DNA of 14,832 nucleotides from Dehalococcoidia bacterium (GTDB lineage Bacteria > Chloroflexota > Dehalococcoidia > UBA3495): NCBI GenBank assembly GCA_030753265.1, contig JASMCQ010000037.1, positions 1 to 14,832 of the forward strand, read 5' to 3'. The notes beneath the pieces were generated by a model that searched no databases, was not told where the DNA came from, and worked only from the letters and a program-made list of their open reading frames with translations. Of this stretch, positions 1 through 6,406 are shown piece by piece. The translations under genes were made by a program, and so were the position numbers. The first letter of the stretch is position 1. Every line of letters begins with the position of its first letter.

Positions 1-85
1 GGACCCTCAGGCAGCTCACCCAAGCTCTTCCACACCTCTGATCTCTCGGGTCCCAAACTGCCCCATTTGTGCTGGTTGCCAACAG

Positions 86-418
86 GTGCAACGGCTATCC
101 GTTGGCCCGGCATGGCACGACGCTGGATTTGTGTTCACCAAAGGCGACGGCAGTCCGTTGGACCCCGAGAAAGTCACCAAAGAGTTTGCGAGAACCGCGA
201 AGGAAGCTGGGTTTAGCGGAATCCGGCTACATGATTTACGGCACACCCACGCTTCCCTGATGCTCAAAGCCGGGGCCAGTCCCAAATCAATTTCTGAACG
301 CCTTGGTCATGCCAGCATCAGCATCACCATGGATGTGTATGCCCATCTTTTACCCGGCATACAGGAAGAAGCGGCACAAAAGTTCTCTAAGTTACTGGCT
401 GATTCTAGGCATGAATGA
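86..418 (+). CDS. Tyrosine recombinase (phage-type integrase), C-terminal part
   Basis: This is the catalytic C-terminal part of a tyrosine site-specific recombinase, which cuts and rejoins DNA at att sites. Counting from the GTG at 86, the visible active-site residues are the H49-x-x-R52 pair (HDLR), H75 (LGHAS) and the nucleophile Y85 (MDVYAHL); the first catalytic arginine would lie further upstream. The frame stays open to the left edge, but the residues encoded by 2-85 do not read like integrase, and fragments resembling the expected sequence appear in other frames (a stop falls at about 39 in frame 3). The upstream part may therefore be frameshifted or rearranged, and the chosen start is arbitrary. 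The gene reads toward tRNA-Ser about 100 bp downstream, a usual arrangement for an island integrase. The family is certain; whether it is intact is unknown. Confidence 0.75.
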   Translation: MQRLSVGPAWHDAGFVFTKGDGSPLDPEKVTKEFARTAKEAGFSGIRLHDLRHTHASLMLKAGASPKSISERLGHASISITMDVYAHLLPGIQEEAAQKFSKLLADSRHE

Positions 419-522
419 ATAGCAGCCCGGTAACCTCGATGTTGCCAAAATGTTGCCAATTCGAGGAAGTTGCGACGCCGAGGCGGTCACAATAGGGTAA
501 CTTCAGATACAATAATCAGCAC

Positions 523-612
523 GGAGGGATGGCCGAGTGGACGAAGGCGGCGGTCTTGAAAACCGCTATACGGGTGACTGTATCGTGGGTTCGAATCCCA
601 CTCCCTCCGCCA
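523..612 (+). tRNA. tRNA-Ser (anticodon UGA)
   Basis: The acceptor stem pairs 523-529 (GGAGGGA) with 602-608 (TCCCTCC), followed by discriminator G609 and an encoded CCA at 610-612. The anticodon stem is 550-554 with 562-566, and its 7-nt loop (CTTGAAA) gives anticodon TGA at 557-559. A long variable arm (class II tRNA) and a canonical T-loop (GGTTCGAATCC) support serine identity. It reads UCA and related serine codons. It is not tRNA-Sec, which would have a UCA anticodon and an 8-bp acceptor stem. A weak -10-like TACAAT at 508-513 sits just upstream. Confidence 0.97.
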
Positions 613-727
613 AGTTTAGGCGCTGACACAGCTTGGCTGAAGCGGAATCGAAGCTTGCCCTCGGGCCGACATCGCAAGGTGTCTCTCCCCTGACTACCCC
701 CTTCCCCCTCTTGCCGGCCGGTCAACG

Positions 728-1825
728 CTAGGCTTGGAAAGGCTTGCCCAGACGCACGGTCCGATCTGCCGGGGCGTACCACCCTTGAGGAGCATAGGTC
801 GAGGTGTGGAGATAGCACCGTACCCGAACCTCGTCACTGCCTTCGGTGAAGGTTAGCAGCCGGCTCATGGGACACAATGGCAAGATTCCTTCCAGGCGGA
901 AGCGATTGGAACCATGGTGCAGGGTCAAAGCCGAAACGTTAATGAAGTTAACGTCCCACTTCCGCTCGATGTGGGACCGCCCGCCGTGGCGGTCGTCGGG
1001 GGTGGCGTGGGTGTGGCCGCCAAGCCACAAATCCACGGCTCCGGGATGGCCGGCTAGGTAACTCTCGAAAACCTGGGCGTCGGGCTTATCGTCCAGGAAG
1101 TAGAGATAGGACGCGCCTTCCGGCCCGCCGTCCGGGAAGTAGCCGTGGTAGGAAGACTCCCAATTGCCGCTTTCATCCTTGGTGTGTCCCTCCCAAGGGC
1201 CGGAGGCGACCGTAGTTGCTTTGAGCATATGATGGTGCGCCGAGATGATGATTTGGTCCGGGTGCTTCTCGACCAGACTCCGCCACCACTGAAAGGTTTC
1301 GCTCGTCACGGCCCCTGCCGGGTAGCCTCCCCATTCGCCGCGGCCCACCGGTGGCTCGAAATCGTTGCGGTCGCTCATCATCAAAAACAGCAGGTTGCCC
1401 GTTCGAAAGGAATACCGTTCCCATGAGCCCTCTACCGGGTAGGGCATCCTGGATCGATCCACCCCGGAATGCTGGGTACTCTCGCCGGTGGGGTCGATCC
1501 ACTTTCGGAACCACCACTGGGTCGCCTCACCATGATGGGTAGCGTCATGATTGCCGGCCAGGGTGTAGACATCCTCTCGCCGGTGCTTTTGTAGGGCCCC
1601 GAATTGGCGAACCACCTCCCGGCCTTCGGCGTCGTCCAGGGTTGTTTGGGTGGCTGAAAAATCGCCCAGATTCAGCGCGATGTCCCACTCAAACGCGGGC
1701 CCACCCTCATCGCCGCCTTGCTCGGAGTGGCGTATCGGCTCGGCCAGGCTCTCTCTCCCGTGGCGAATGTCTGCCCCCACGTGGGAGCATCCCATGGCCC
1801 ACACCCGAAATTCTCTTGGTCCCAT
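728..1825 (-). CDS. Calcineurin-like metallophosphoesterase
   Basis: The product is a 365-residue protein of the metallophosphoesterase fold, which hydrolyses phosphate esters with a two-metal centre; its substrate is unknown. In order: GCSHVGAD near residues 12-19 (motif I), NLGD ending at D55, GNHD at 91-94, SAHHH at 195-199 and GGHTH at 269-273. These are the expected metal-ligand motifs. The first motif is unusual: the D-x-H aspartate is replaced (C13-S14-H15), though D19 lies nearby. No signal peptide or membrane segment is seen, so a cytoplasmic protein is likely. The frame is open further upstream, but I chose the ATG at 1825 because a GGGAGGG ribosome site lies about 6 nt before it and the longer version runs into the IS1595 end. 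The IS element begins about 50 bp upstream and may have displaced the original promoter. Confidence 0.88.
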   Translation of the reverse strand: MGPREFRVWAMGCSHVGADIRHGRESLAEPIRHSEQGGDEGGPAFEWDIALNLGDFSATQTTLDDAEGREVVRQFGALQKHRREDVYTLAGNHDATHHGEATQWWFRKWIDPTGESTQHSGVDRSRMPYPVEGSWERYSFRTGNLLFLMMSDRNDFEPPVGRGEWGGYPAGAVTSETFQWWRSLVEKHPDQIIISAHHHMLKATTVASGPWEGHTKDESGNWESSYHGYFPDGGPEGASYLYFLDDKPDAQVFESYLAGHPGAVDLWLGGHTHATPDDRHGGRSHIERKWDVNFINVSALTLHHGSNRFRLEGILPLCPMSRLLTFTEGSDEVRVRCYLHTSTYAPQGWYAPADRTVRLGKPFQA

Positions 1826-1876
1826 GAAGGCCCTCCCGTATGGTTGATTGGGGACCGTTGGTCTCCGGTCAATACA

Positions 1877-1913
1877 CCCCCTTTGTAAAGGCAATAACAT
1901 ATTTGACTCATCC
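1877..1913 (+). repeat. Left terminal inverted repeat of the IS1595 element
   Basis: This matches the reverse complement of 3861-3897 at 34 of 37 positions (mismatches at 1885, 1902 and 1908). It begins with five C residues at the outer end. The similarity stops abruptly on both sides, which defines the ends of the element. Confidence 0.88.
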
Positions 1914-1927
1914 AGGGGGGATGCTTC

Positions 1928-2721
1928 ATGATTAGTGGATGCGTCACCCTGGAGGAGCTGTTGAAGAAGTTTGACCCGCAAGGCTATGCTAATTTCTCAA
2001 ACCGCCTGGGACAATTACGGACCCTGTTGCGCTCTAACCAATCTCTCAGGGACAGCGACAGAATAGAGTTCGCAGACGACACTCAGTGGGTTGTGAATCA
2101 AAGTCAACGACTTGGTATGCGGGTGACCGCCGTCGCAGCAAAGCGGCTGAAAGATATTCTCGATCAAGTTGATGCAACAAATGAATCTCTACTTAATGCA
2201 TCTGTGTATATGACCCAAGCGCTCACGGATGAAATGGACGCGATGTTATTTTCCTCTTGGAACCGGAAAAGGTTCATTTCGCCACCACACCTGATCAATT
2301 TGGCGAAGTGGTGGCACGGGCGTTCTCGCGCGCCACAGATGACATTGAGGAGGCTGCGCAATGTATCGCCTTTGACCGTAGCACTGCTTGTGTATTTCAT
2401 CTCATGCGGGTACTAGAACTCGGGATGTATGCGCTTGCTGACAATCTCAGTGTTCCAAACATCCAAGAGAACTGGAACAACGCCATTGAGCAAATTGAGA
2501 AAGCTGTGCGGGCACTACCCCACGGAACACCAGACGAAAAAACCGATCAACAGTTCTACTCTGATGTGGCGGCCCATCTGTTTAACGTCAAAGACGCTTG
2601 GCGTAACCGCACGGCCCACGCAGGGCATGTGTACACAGAGTCCAAGGCCGTACAAATCTTTGAAAACACCCGCAGTTTCATGCAAACCCTGTCCACGAGG
2701 GTAGCGGAGAAACCGTTATGA
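1928..2721 (+). pseudogene. HEPN-like passenger protein, split by a frameshift
   Basis: Two overlapping ORFs in different frames (1928-2416 and 2257-2721) form one gene of about 264 residues. The first frame reads well up to about 2250; the second continues with EPEKVHF. One missing T in the TTTT run at 2249-2252 would join them. The C-terminal half resembles an uncharacterised family with a conserved FHLMR segment followed by NVKDAWRN. In it, the R-N-R-T-A-H string (R116 to H121 of the second ORF) fits the R-x4-6-H motif of HEPN domains, which are often RNases in toxin-antitoxin and defence systems; the activity here is not established. The ATG at 1928 follows a purine-rich AGGGGGG site at 1914-1920. 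The stop overlaps the convergent small ORF. It could be a pseudogene or a sequencing or assembly error. Confidence 0.72.
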
Positions 2722-2850
2722 AGTTAACCCCCTTGATGGCGGTGTCTCAGGTTTGGGTTTCTTCGCAGACACAATCTTCTGCATCAACCGATGGAACCGC
2801 TCAAACGGCGTCTCGGTCTCTGGCTTTGGTGGCGGGTGGTCTTTCGGCAT
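2716..2850 (-). CDS. Small accessory ORF downstream of the IS1595 transposase
   Basis: This 44-residue ORF starts at the ATG complementary to 2848-2850, 23 nt after the transposase stop, with a GGGAGGC ribosome site just upstream, so it is probably co-transcribed. The product is rich in Pro, Lys and Glu and contains ETPFERFHRLMQKIVSAKK. That resembles short proteins with a P-F-E-R-F core followed by a helix often seen beside transposases of this type (recognition from memory). No function is known. Its stop meets the convergent HEPN-like gene stop with a 6-nt overlap. It is too short for a default gene finder. Confidence 0.6.
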   Translation of the reverse strand: MPKDHPPPKPETETPFERFHRLMQKIVSAKKPKPETPPSRGLTS

Positions 2851-2873
2851 TCTTGTGCCTCCCTCGTTTACGG

Positions 2874-3818
2874 CTACGCCGTTTGCCCCACCAACTTCTT
2901 GTAGGTGAGGCGCTTCCCTGCGATGCCCTTGGCGGCGTCGTGGAACCGGCCAGCATCGTTGTCTTTGCGGTTGTTGAACCGGAAGGATTCTTCGTCAAGA
3001 TACCGGAACAGATGGAAGGGTTCCACGCTGACGTAAGTTCCCTTGATGGCCCGCTTCAAGAGGCTCCAGAAGTTCTCGATACCGTTGGTGTGTACCTTGC
3101 CATCCACATAAGCCTGGGCGTGGTCAATCACTTGGTGGATGTAGTCCACGTCAAGGCCGGCGTAGGAACTGAGGGCGTCGGTGTAAACGGTGGACCCTGG
3201 AACAACGTGGCTGCGAACGGCGGGAGAGAGAATCCTGCGCTTGGTGTTCGAGACGATCTCAGCCTGGACGGTACTGTTGGCGTTGGCGTCGCCCCGTTGC
3301 ATCAACCCCAAGACTACGGTTTTGGAGACGGTCCCGCGACCCTTAATGATGGCTTGGCGCTTGGACTTGTGCATGTTCCGGGCCTTGCCGCCAATGAAAG
3401 TTTCGTCCACTTCGACTTCGCCCTTCATGCCATGCCAGTCGCCGGTTTGGAGGGCCAACCGAATCCGGTGCATCATGAACCACGCGCTCTTTTGGGTGAC
3501 GCCGATGCCTCTTGCAATCTCGTAGGAGCTGATGCCGTTCTTGGCGTTGGCTATCATCCAGACGGATACCAACCACTTGTCCAGGCTGATCGGGCTATCC
3601 TCGAAGATGGTCCCAACCTTGACGGAGAACTGCCGTTTGGCGTGCTTGCTCTTGCATTGCCACACCCGGCGGGCTGCGAGAAAATTGGCATCGTCCCGAC
3701 CACATGTGGGGCAGGCTACGACTCCCTTGGGCCACCGGATGTTGACCATGTATTCGAGGCAAACATCGGGGTCTGCGAAGTATCGGGTTGCTTCCATCAA
3801 TGTGGTTGGTGCGTTCAT
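2874..3818 (-). CDS. ISXO2-like transposase of the IS1595 family
   Basis: The 314-residue product catalyses cut-and-paste or copy movement of its element with a DDE-type nuclease. The N-terminal zinc-binding region has C36-x-x-C39 and C55 with H59 in place of the more usual fourth Cys. Next come a helix-turn-helix-like stretch (ISSYEIARGIGVTQKSAW, about 96-113) and the catalytic core: D138 in VEVDETFIGG, D214 in VYTDALSSY and E248 in TNGIENFWSLLKR. The C-terminal FRYLDEESFRFNNR is typical of the family. Length is normal and the frame is intact, so it may be active. The ATG at 3818 is preceded by AAGGAG. It is probably transcribed from the promoter at 3843-3871. Confidence 0.95.
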   Translation of the reverse strand: MNAPTTLMEATRYFADPDVCLEYMVNIRWPKGVVACPTCGRDDANFLAARRVWQCKSKHAKRQFSVKVGTIFEDSPISLDKWLVSVWMIANAKNGISSYEIARGIGVTQKSAWFMMHRIRLALQTGDWHGMKGEVEVDETFIGGKARNMHKSKRQAIIKGRGTVSKTVVLGLMQRGDANANSTVQAEIVSNTKRRILSPAVRSHVVPGSTVYTDALSSYAGLDVDYIHQVIDHAQAYVDGKVHTNGIENFWSLLKRAIKGTYVSVEPFHLFRYLDEESFRFNNRKDNDAGRFHDAAKGIAGKRLTYKKLVGQTA

Positions 3819-3842
3819 TGCGACTCTCCTTTAACTACGCTC

Positions 3843-3871
3843 AGTCTAGCACAGTTCAAAGGATGTGTCAA
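3843..3871 (-). promoter_or_regulatory. Transposase promoter overlapping the right inverted repeat
   Basis: On the minus strand a perfect -35 TTGACA (3866-3871) is followed after exactly 17 bp by TAGACT (3843-3848), about 25 bp before the transposase ATG. The -35 lies within the inner end of the right inverted repeat. Confidence 0.72.
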
Positions 3872-3897
3872 GTATGTTATTGCCTTTATAAAGGGGG
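3861..3897 (-). repeat. Right terminal inverted repeat of the IS1595 element
   Basis: This is the partner of 1877-1913 (34 of 37 positions). Its outer end is GGGGG at 3893-3897, and its inner end contains the TTGACA used as the -35 of the transposase promoter. Confidence 0.88.
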
Positions 3898-3984
3898 ATG
3901 TGAAGCTGATCCCCTGGATGACGCGGAACTTGAATAGGTCTAGCCACTTGTTCAGAAGGGGATTACCTTTTCAACCCCCGGCTC

Positions 3985-4794
3985 CTACCTTCCCTTATAA
4001 ACGGGCTGGCGCTTCTCCAGGAAGGAAAGAACTGCCTCACGCCGGTCCTCGCCGTACCGGAACGGTTCGTTGGCTTCGTACTCGACTCGGGCGACGCGAT
4101 AGAGGTCCGGGACTTGGCTGGTAATGAGTTGCTTGGTGGCCCGGACCGCCAGGGGCGGGTTGGAGGCGATCTCCTCCGCCAGGGATTTGGCTTGGTCCAT
4201 CAACTGGTCCGCCGGGACCACCGTGTTCACCAGGCCCACCTGTTGAGCCCACTGAGCGTCGTAGACCCGGCCGGTGAGGGCCATCTCCGCGGCTACCCCC
4301 ATCCCAACCAGGGCAGGCAGGATGTAAGAGGCGCCGTTGTCGGGGACCAGGGAGCGCTTGACGAAGATGCAGGAAAATCGGGCCTTGTCTGAGGCGACGC
4401 GAATGTCACTGGCCAGGGCTATGGATAGTCCGGCGCCCGCCGCCACGCCGTTGACCGCCGCAATGACCGGCTGCGGCAGTTGCGGAACGTGAGGGGCCAG
4501 AGCCAAGATACTCTCGTTGAAGGCCGCCTCCGTATCGTATTTTGGGGACCCCTGATTCTGTGACCCGGACAGGGCCTCGGCCTGGTCGCCCACGTCGGCG
4601 CCGGAGCAGAAGCCGCGTCCCTCCCCCGTGATTATCAGCACTCGGATATCGGGGAACTCCCTGGCCACCTCGTCCAGCGCGGTATGAAACTCAAGGGTTA
4701 GCTGCCGGCTGAGGGCGTTCAGCTTTTCCGGCCGGTTCAGAGTGAGGATAGCAATGAGGCCGTTCTTCTCCAGGTGCAGGGCTTCGTAGTTCAT
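3985..4794 (-). CDS. Enoyl-CoA hydratase/isomerase (crotonase) family protein, PaaG-like
   Basis: The 269-residue product has the crotonase fold, acting on acyl-CoA thioesters through an oxyanion hole. The first hole segment is GRGFCSGADV (about 59-68) and the second is NGVAAGAG (115-122). The two glutamates of true enoyl-CoA hydratases are missing: the first position carries S124 in GAGLSIALASDI, and the second region reads VPDNGAS with D152. This is closer to PaaG-type ring-epoxide or double-bond isomerases, which rely on one Asp, than to hydratases; that is inference. The ATG at 4794 is preceded by AAGGAGG; the frame is open upstream but has no better start. A role in fatty-acid or aromatic acyl-CoA breakdown is likely, with no neighbouring pathway genes to specify it. 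Confidence 0.93.
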   Translation of the reverse strand: MNYEALHLEKNGLIAILTLNRPEKLNALSRQLTLEFHTALDEVAREFPDIRVLIITGEGRGFCSGADVGDQAEALSGSQNQGSPKYDTEAAFNESILALAPHVPQLPQPVIAAVNGVAAGAGLSIALASDIRVASDKARFSCIFVKRSLVPDNGASYILPALVGMGVAAEMALTGRVYDAQWAQQVGLVNTVVPADQLMDQAKSLAEEIASNPPLAVRATKQLITSQVPDLYRVARVEYEANEPFRYGEDRREAVLSFLEKRQPVYKGR

Positions 4795-4910
4795 GGAGCC
4801 TCCTTCGGTTCGTCTCGGTTGGCAGTCTTTGATCCTTCTGACCGCGCACCTTACGGCAGGACTTGATTCACGGTCGAGCCGTGGTGCATCCGAGACAGAA
4901 TCCCGGTGAA

Positions 4911-5342
4911 TCACTGGGCAGGAAACAACTGTCCGTCCTTACAAACCGTTCCGTCTTGGAAACTGACCGACAGTAGCTCAACGATGGCTTGGGTAGCGGT
5001 TTCAAAACGGTCGAGGTAGAAGCTGGTGTACGTGTCCGTCCGCCAAATTATGGATTCCACGTTGGAATGCAAAAGCCCGTAGACGCCCGGCCTGGCCTCA
5101 TCGAATAGCTCATATCCAGGCGGTGGTTCGATGGTCGCCGTGGGGACCAACGTGGGCGTGGGGGCCAAGGTGGGCGCAGGTACAATGGTAGCCGTGGGTA
5201 TCGCCTCTACCGTCGCTCTAACCGCAACGTCTATCGTCTGCCCGATATTGGGAGTAGGCGGAGTCGCCCCCGAACCGCTGCACTCTATCCCTGCCAATAA
5301 CAGGATTGATGCGGGGATTTTAGTGACCAACGGCCAATGCAT
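4911..5342 (-). CDS. Small secreted or surface protein with a Thr-Pro spacer
   Basis: This 143-residue protein is not recognised as a named family. It has an N-terminal hydrophobic segment (MHWPLVTKIPASILLLAG) followed by a cysteine, so it is probably exported. The residues before the Cys (GIEC) do not make a good lipobox, so lipidation is uncertain. Residues about 50-75 form a Pro/Thr/Ala/Val low-complexity spacer with PTPTLVPTATIEP, a pattern frequent in Chloroflexota surface proteins. A compact C-terminal part without clear motifs follows (GYELFDEARPGVYGLLHSN onward). The ATG at 5342 has AAGGAG about 8 nt upstream; a longer in-frame ORF up to 5549 lacks such a site and runs antisense into the promoter of the next gene. 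A -10-like TAGAAT (5381-5386, minus) may serve it. It diverges from the UGSC module. Confidence 0.65.
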   Translation of the reverse strand: MHWPLVTKIPASILLLAGIECSGSGATPPTPNIGQTIDVAVRATVEAIPTATIVPAPTLAPTPTLVPTATIEPPPGYELFDEARPGVYGLLHSNVESIIWRTDTYTSFYLDRFETATQAIVELLSVSFQDGTVCKDGQLFPAQ

Positions 5343-5511
5343 GCTACTGCTCCTTGGGTCGGCGCGGCATGGTAGGCAACATTCTACACTCTCGGGGCGG
5401 CCCGGTCTTGGTCCCTCGGCCACAAGTTTACCTTGCTCAAACCCCTTCCAGGGGCCTCGGCGGCCCAATTCTTTCGCGGGATTGTCACGAACACTGGAAG
5501 CTTCCCAAGTC

Positions 5512-5540
5512 TTGACAGAGGATGACTCACGCCGTAGGCT
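5512..5540 (+). promoter_or_regulatory. Promoter of UGSC module copy A
   Basis: TTGACA (5512-5517), a 17-bp spacer and TAGGCT (5535-5540). The same boxes with the same spacing recur before copy B at 7528-7556, and this conservation supports them. The AGGAG ribosome site of the gene is at 5576-5580. Confidence 0.72.
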
Positions 5541-5588
5541 GCGAAACATATTATTTGGCTCCGCGAATGAGCATCAGGAGTTGAACCA

Positions 5589-6125
5589 ATGGCCACCAAC
5601 ACCATTTTCGTCCACGACCCCACCGCCGTCCCCAGGGACCTGAACCATCCCCAGGCGCCACGTCTGGCCAGCCTGGGCGGCCGCAAGATCGGGTTCCTTT
5701 GGAACAATAAGGCCAACGGTGACATCCTTTTCAACCGGCTGGAGGAGTTGCTGCGCCAGAAGTACGAGATCTCGGGCGCCGTGCACCGCCACAAGCCTGA
5801 CGCTTCCATCCCTGCCGACGTTCAAGTGTATGACGACCTGGCAACCATGGCCGACGCGGTGATCCTCGGCCTGGGTGATTGAGGCGCTTGCACGTCGTGG
5901 AGTATCCACGACGCCATCGAACTGGAGCAGCGCGGCGTCCCGACCATCACAGTATGCACCGACCGTTTCAGGCTTCTGGGAGAGGTTGAGCGGCGCTCCC
6001 TGGGCATGCGAGAGCTACCCATGGCCATTGCCCAGCATCCCTTTAGCGGCCAAACAGTCGGCACAGTGGAGACCAAGGCCGAGCTTCTGCTGGAGCAGGT
6101 GGTCGAAGGGTTAACCACCCACTAG
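5589..6125 (+). CDS. UGSC-family selenoprotein, copy A (Sec at codon 98)
   Basis: The reading frame continues through an in-frame UGA (5880-5882) to TAG at 6123-6125, giving 178 residues with selenocysteine at position 98. The downstream half is plainly coding: it aligns residue by residue with copy B, which has UGA at the same codon. The Sec motif is U98-G99-A100-C101, next to a second conserved Cys (C123 in TVCTDRF). The preceding ADAVILGLGD is a beta-strand-like run and the following SWSIHDAIELEQRG looks helical, so Sec sits at a helix start as in thiol redox enzymes and in the glycine/sarcosine reductase B subunits (inferred likeness). The UGSC family has no established function. The ATG follows AGGAG at 5576-5580. 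A gene finder would stop at 97 residues. Confidence 0.9.
5880..5913 (+). promoter_or_regulatory. Candidate bacterial SECIS element, copy A
   Basis: After the UGA (5880-5882), 5893-5901 (CGTCGTGGA) pairs perfectly with 5905-5913 around a GTA loop (5902-5904). The loop begins with G and lies 19 nt after the UGA, within the range reported for bacterial SECIS hairpins that recruit SelB. An identical hairpin at identical spacing is present in copy B. Confidence 0.85.
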
Positions 6126-6128
6126 CAA

Positions 6129-6167
6129 GCGAAGCCTCGGGCAAGAAGCCCGGGGCTTCGCCTTTGT
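6129..6167 (+). terminator. Terminator-like hairpin after selenoprotein A
   Basis: A 14-bp stem (6129-6142 with 6148-6161, one G-U pair) closes an AAGAA loop and is followed by CTTTGT. The U tract is weak, so termination may be partial. It lies 3 nt after the selenoprotein stop and before the partner gene. Confidence 0.7.
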
Positions 6168-6406
6168 CCCCTTCTTCGTCCAAACTGCAAACGGGCGAAC
6201 GGCAAACGAGCGAAGAGCGAACGGGTTTCCGGCCATCTGAAATGCTGGCAGACTCTTGCATGCCCTTCGCCGGGGGCCGGCGCCAGGTCATAGCCCCACC
6301 GGCTTGACCGCCCGGCCATCTGATGCAGCACACTGCGATCCTGAATGCTGCCGGGGAGCGGACGTGCTCCAGGTATGTATCACGACCATCACTGTGGAGG
6401 TGTCAC

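Larger units (their letters stand above)
1877..3897. mobile_element. IS1595-family insertion sequence with a passenger gene
   Basis: This 2021-bp element is bounded by inverted ends at 1877-1913 and 3861-3897. Inside are an ISXO2-like transposase and a small downstream ORF on the minus strand, and on the plus strand a frameshifted HEPN-like gene reading inward from the left end. The passenger gene is visibly lower in GC than the rest of the window. No clear 8-bp target duplication is seen: the left flank ends TCAATACA and the right flank begins ATGTGAAG. The insertion is therefore old, or the flanks have rearranged. IS1595-family elements are known to carry passenger genes, which fits this layout. 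Confidence 0.85.

Noticed and set aside
523..612. tRNA-Sec, suggested by the nearby selenoproteins
   Set aside because: The anticodon is TGA, not TCA, and the acceptor stem is 7 bp; it is tRNA-Ser.
516..818. Minus-strand ORF across the tRNA with GSGIRTHDTVTRIAVFKTAA
   Set aside because: This peptide is the familiar false translation of the complement of tRNA-Ser.
1869..1876. Target site duplication of the IS1595 element
   Set aside because: The 8 bp on the left (TCAATACA) do not match those on the right (ATGTGAAG), and shifting the ends by a base did not help.
2243..2260. Programmed -1 frameshift in the passenger gene
   Set aside because: No X-XXY-YYZ heptamer is present in frame and no downstream pseudoknot is evident; a single lost T explains it more simply.
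2718..4124. Plus-strand ORF of 468 codons
   Set aside because: It is antisense to the transposase and crotonase genes, both of which carry clear catalytic motifs; its translation has no recognisable domain.
5883..6125. Treating the UGA as a nonsense mutation and the downstream part as a pseudogene
   Set aside because: Both copies have UGA at the same codon with a SECIS-like hairpin, and the downstream frames are conserved and end at the same codon.
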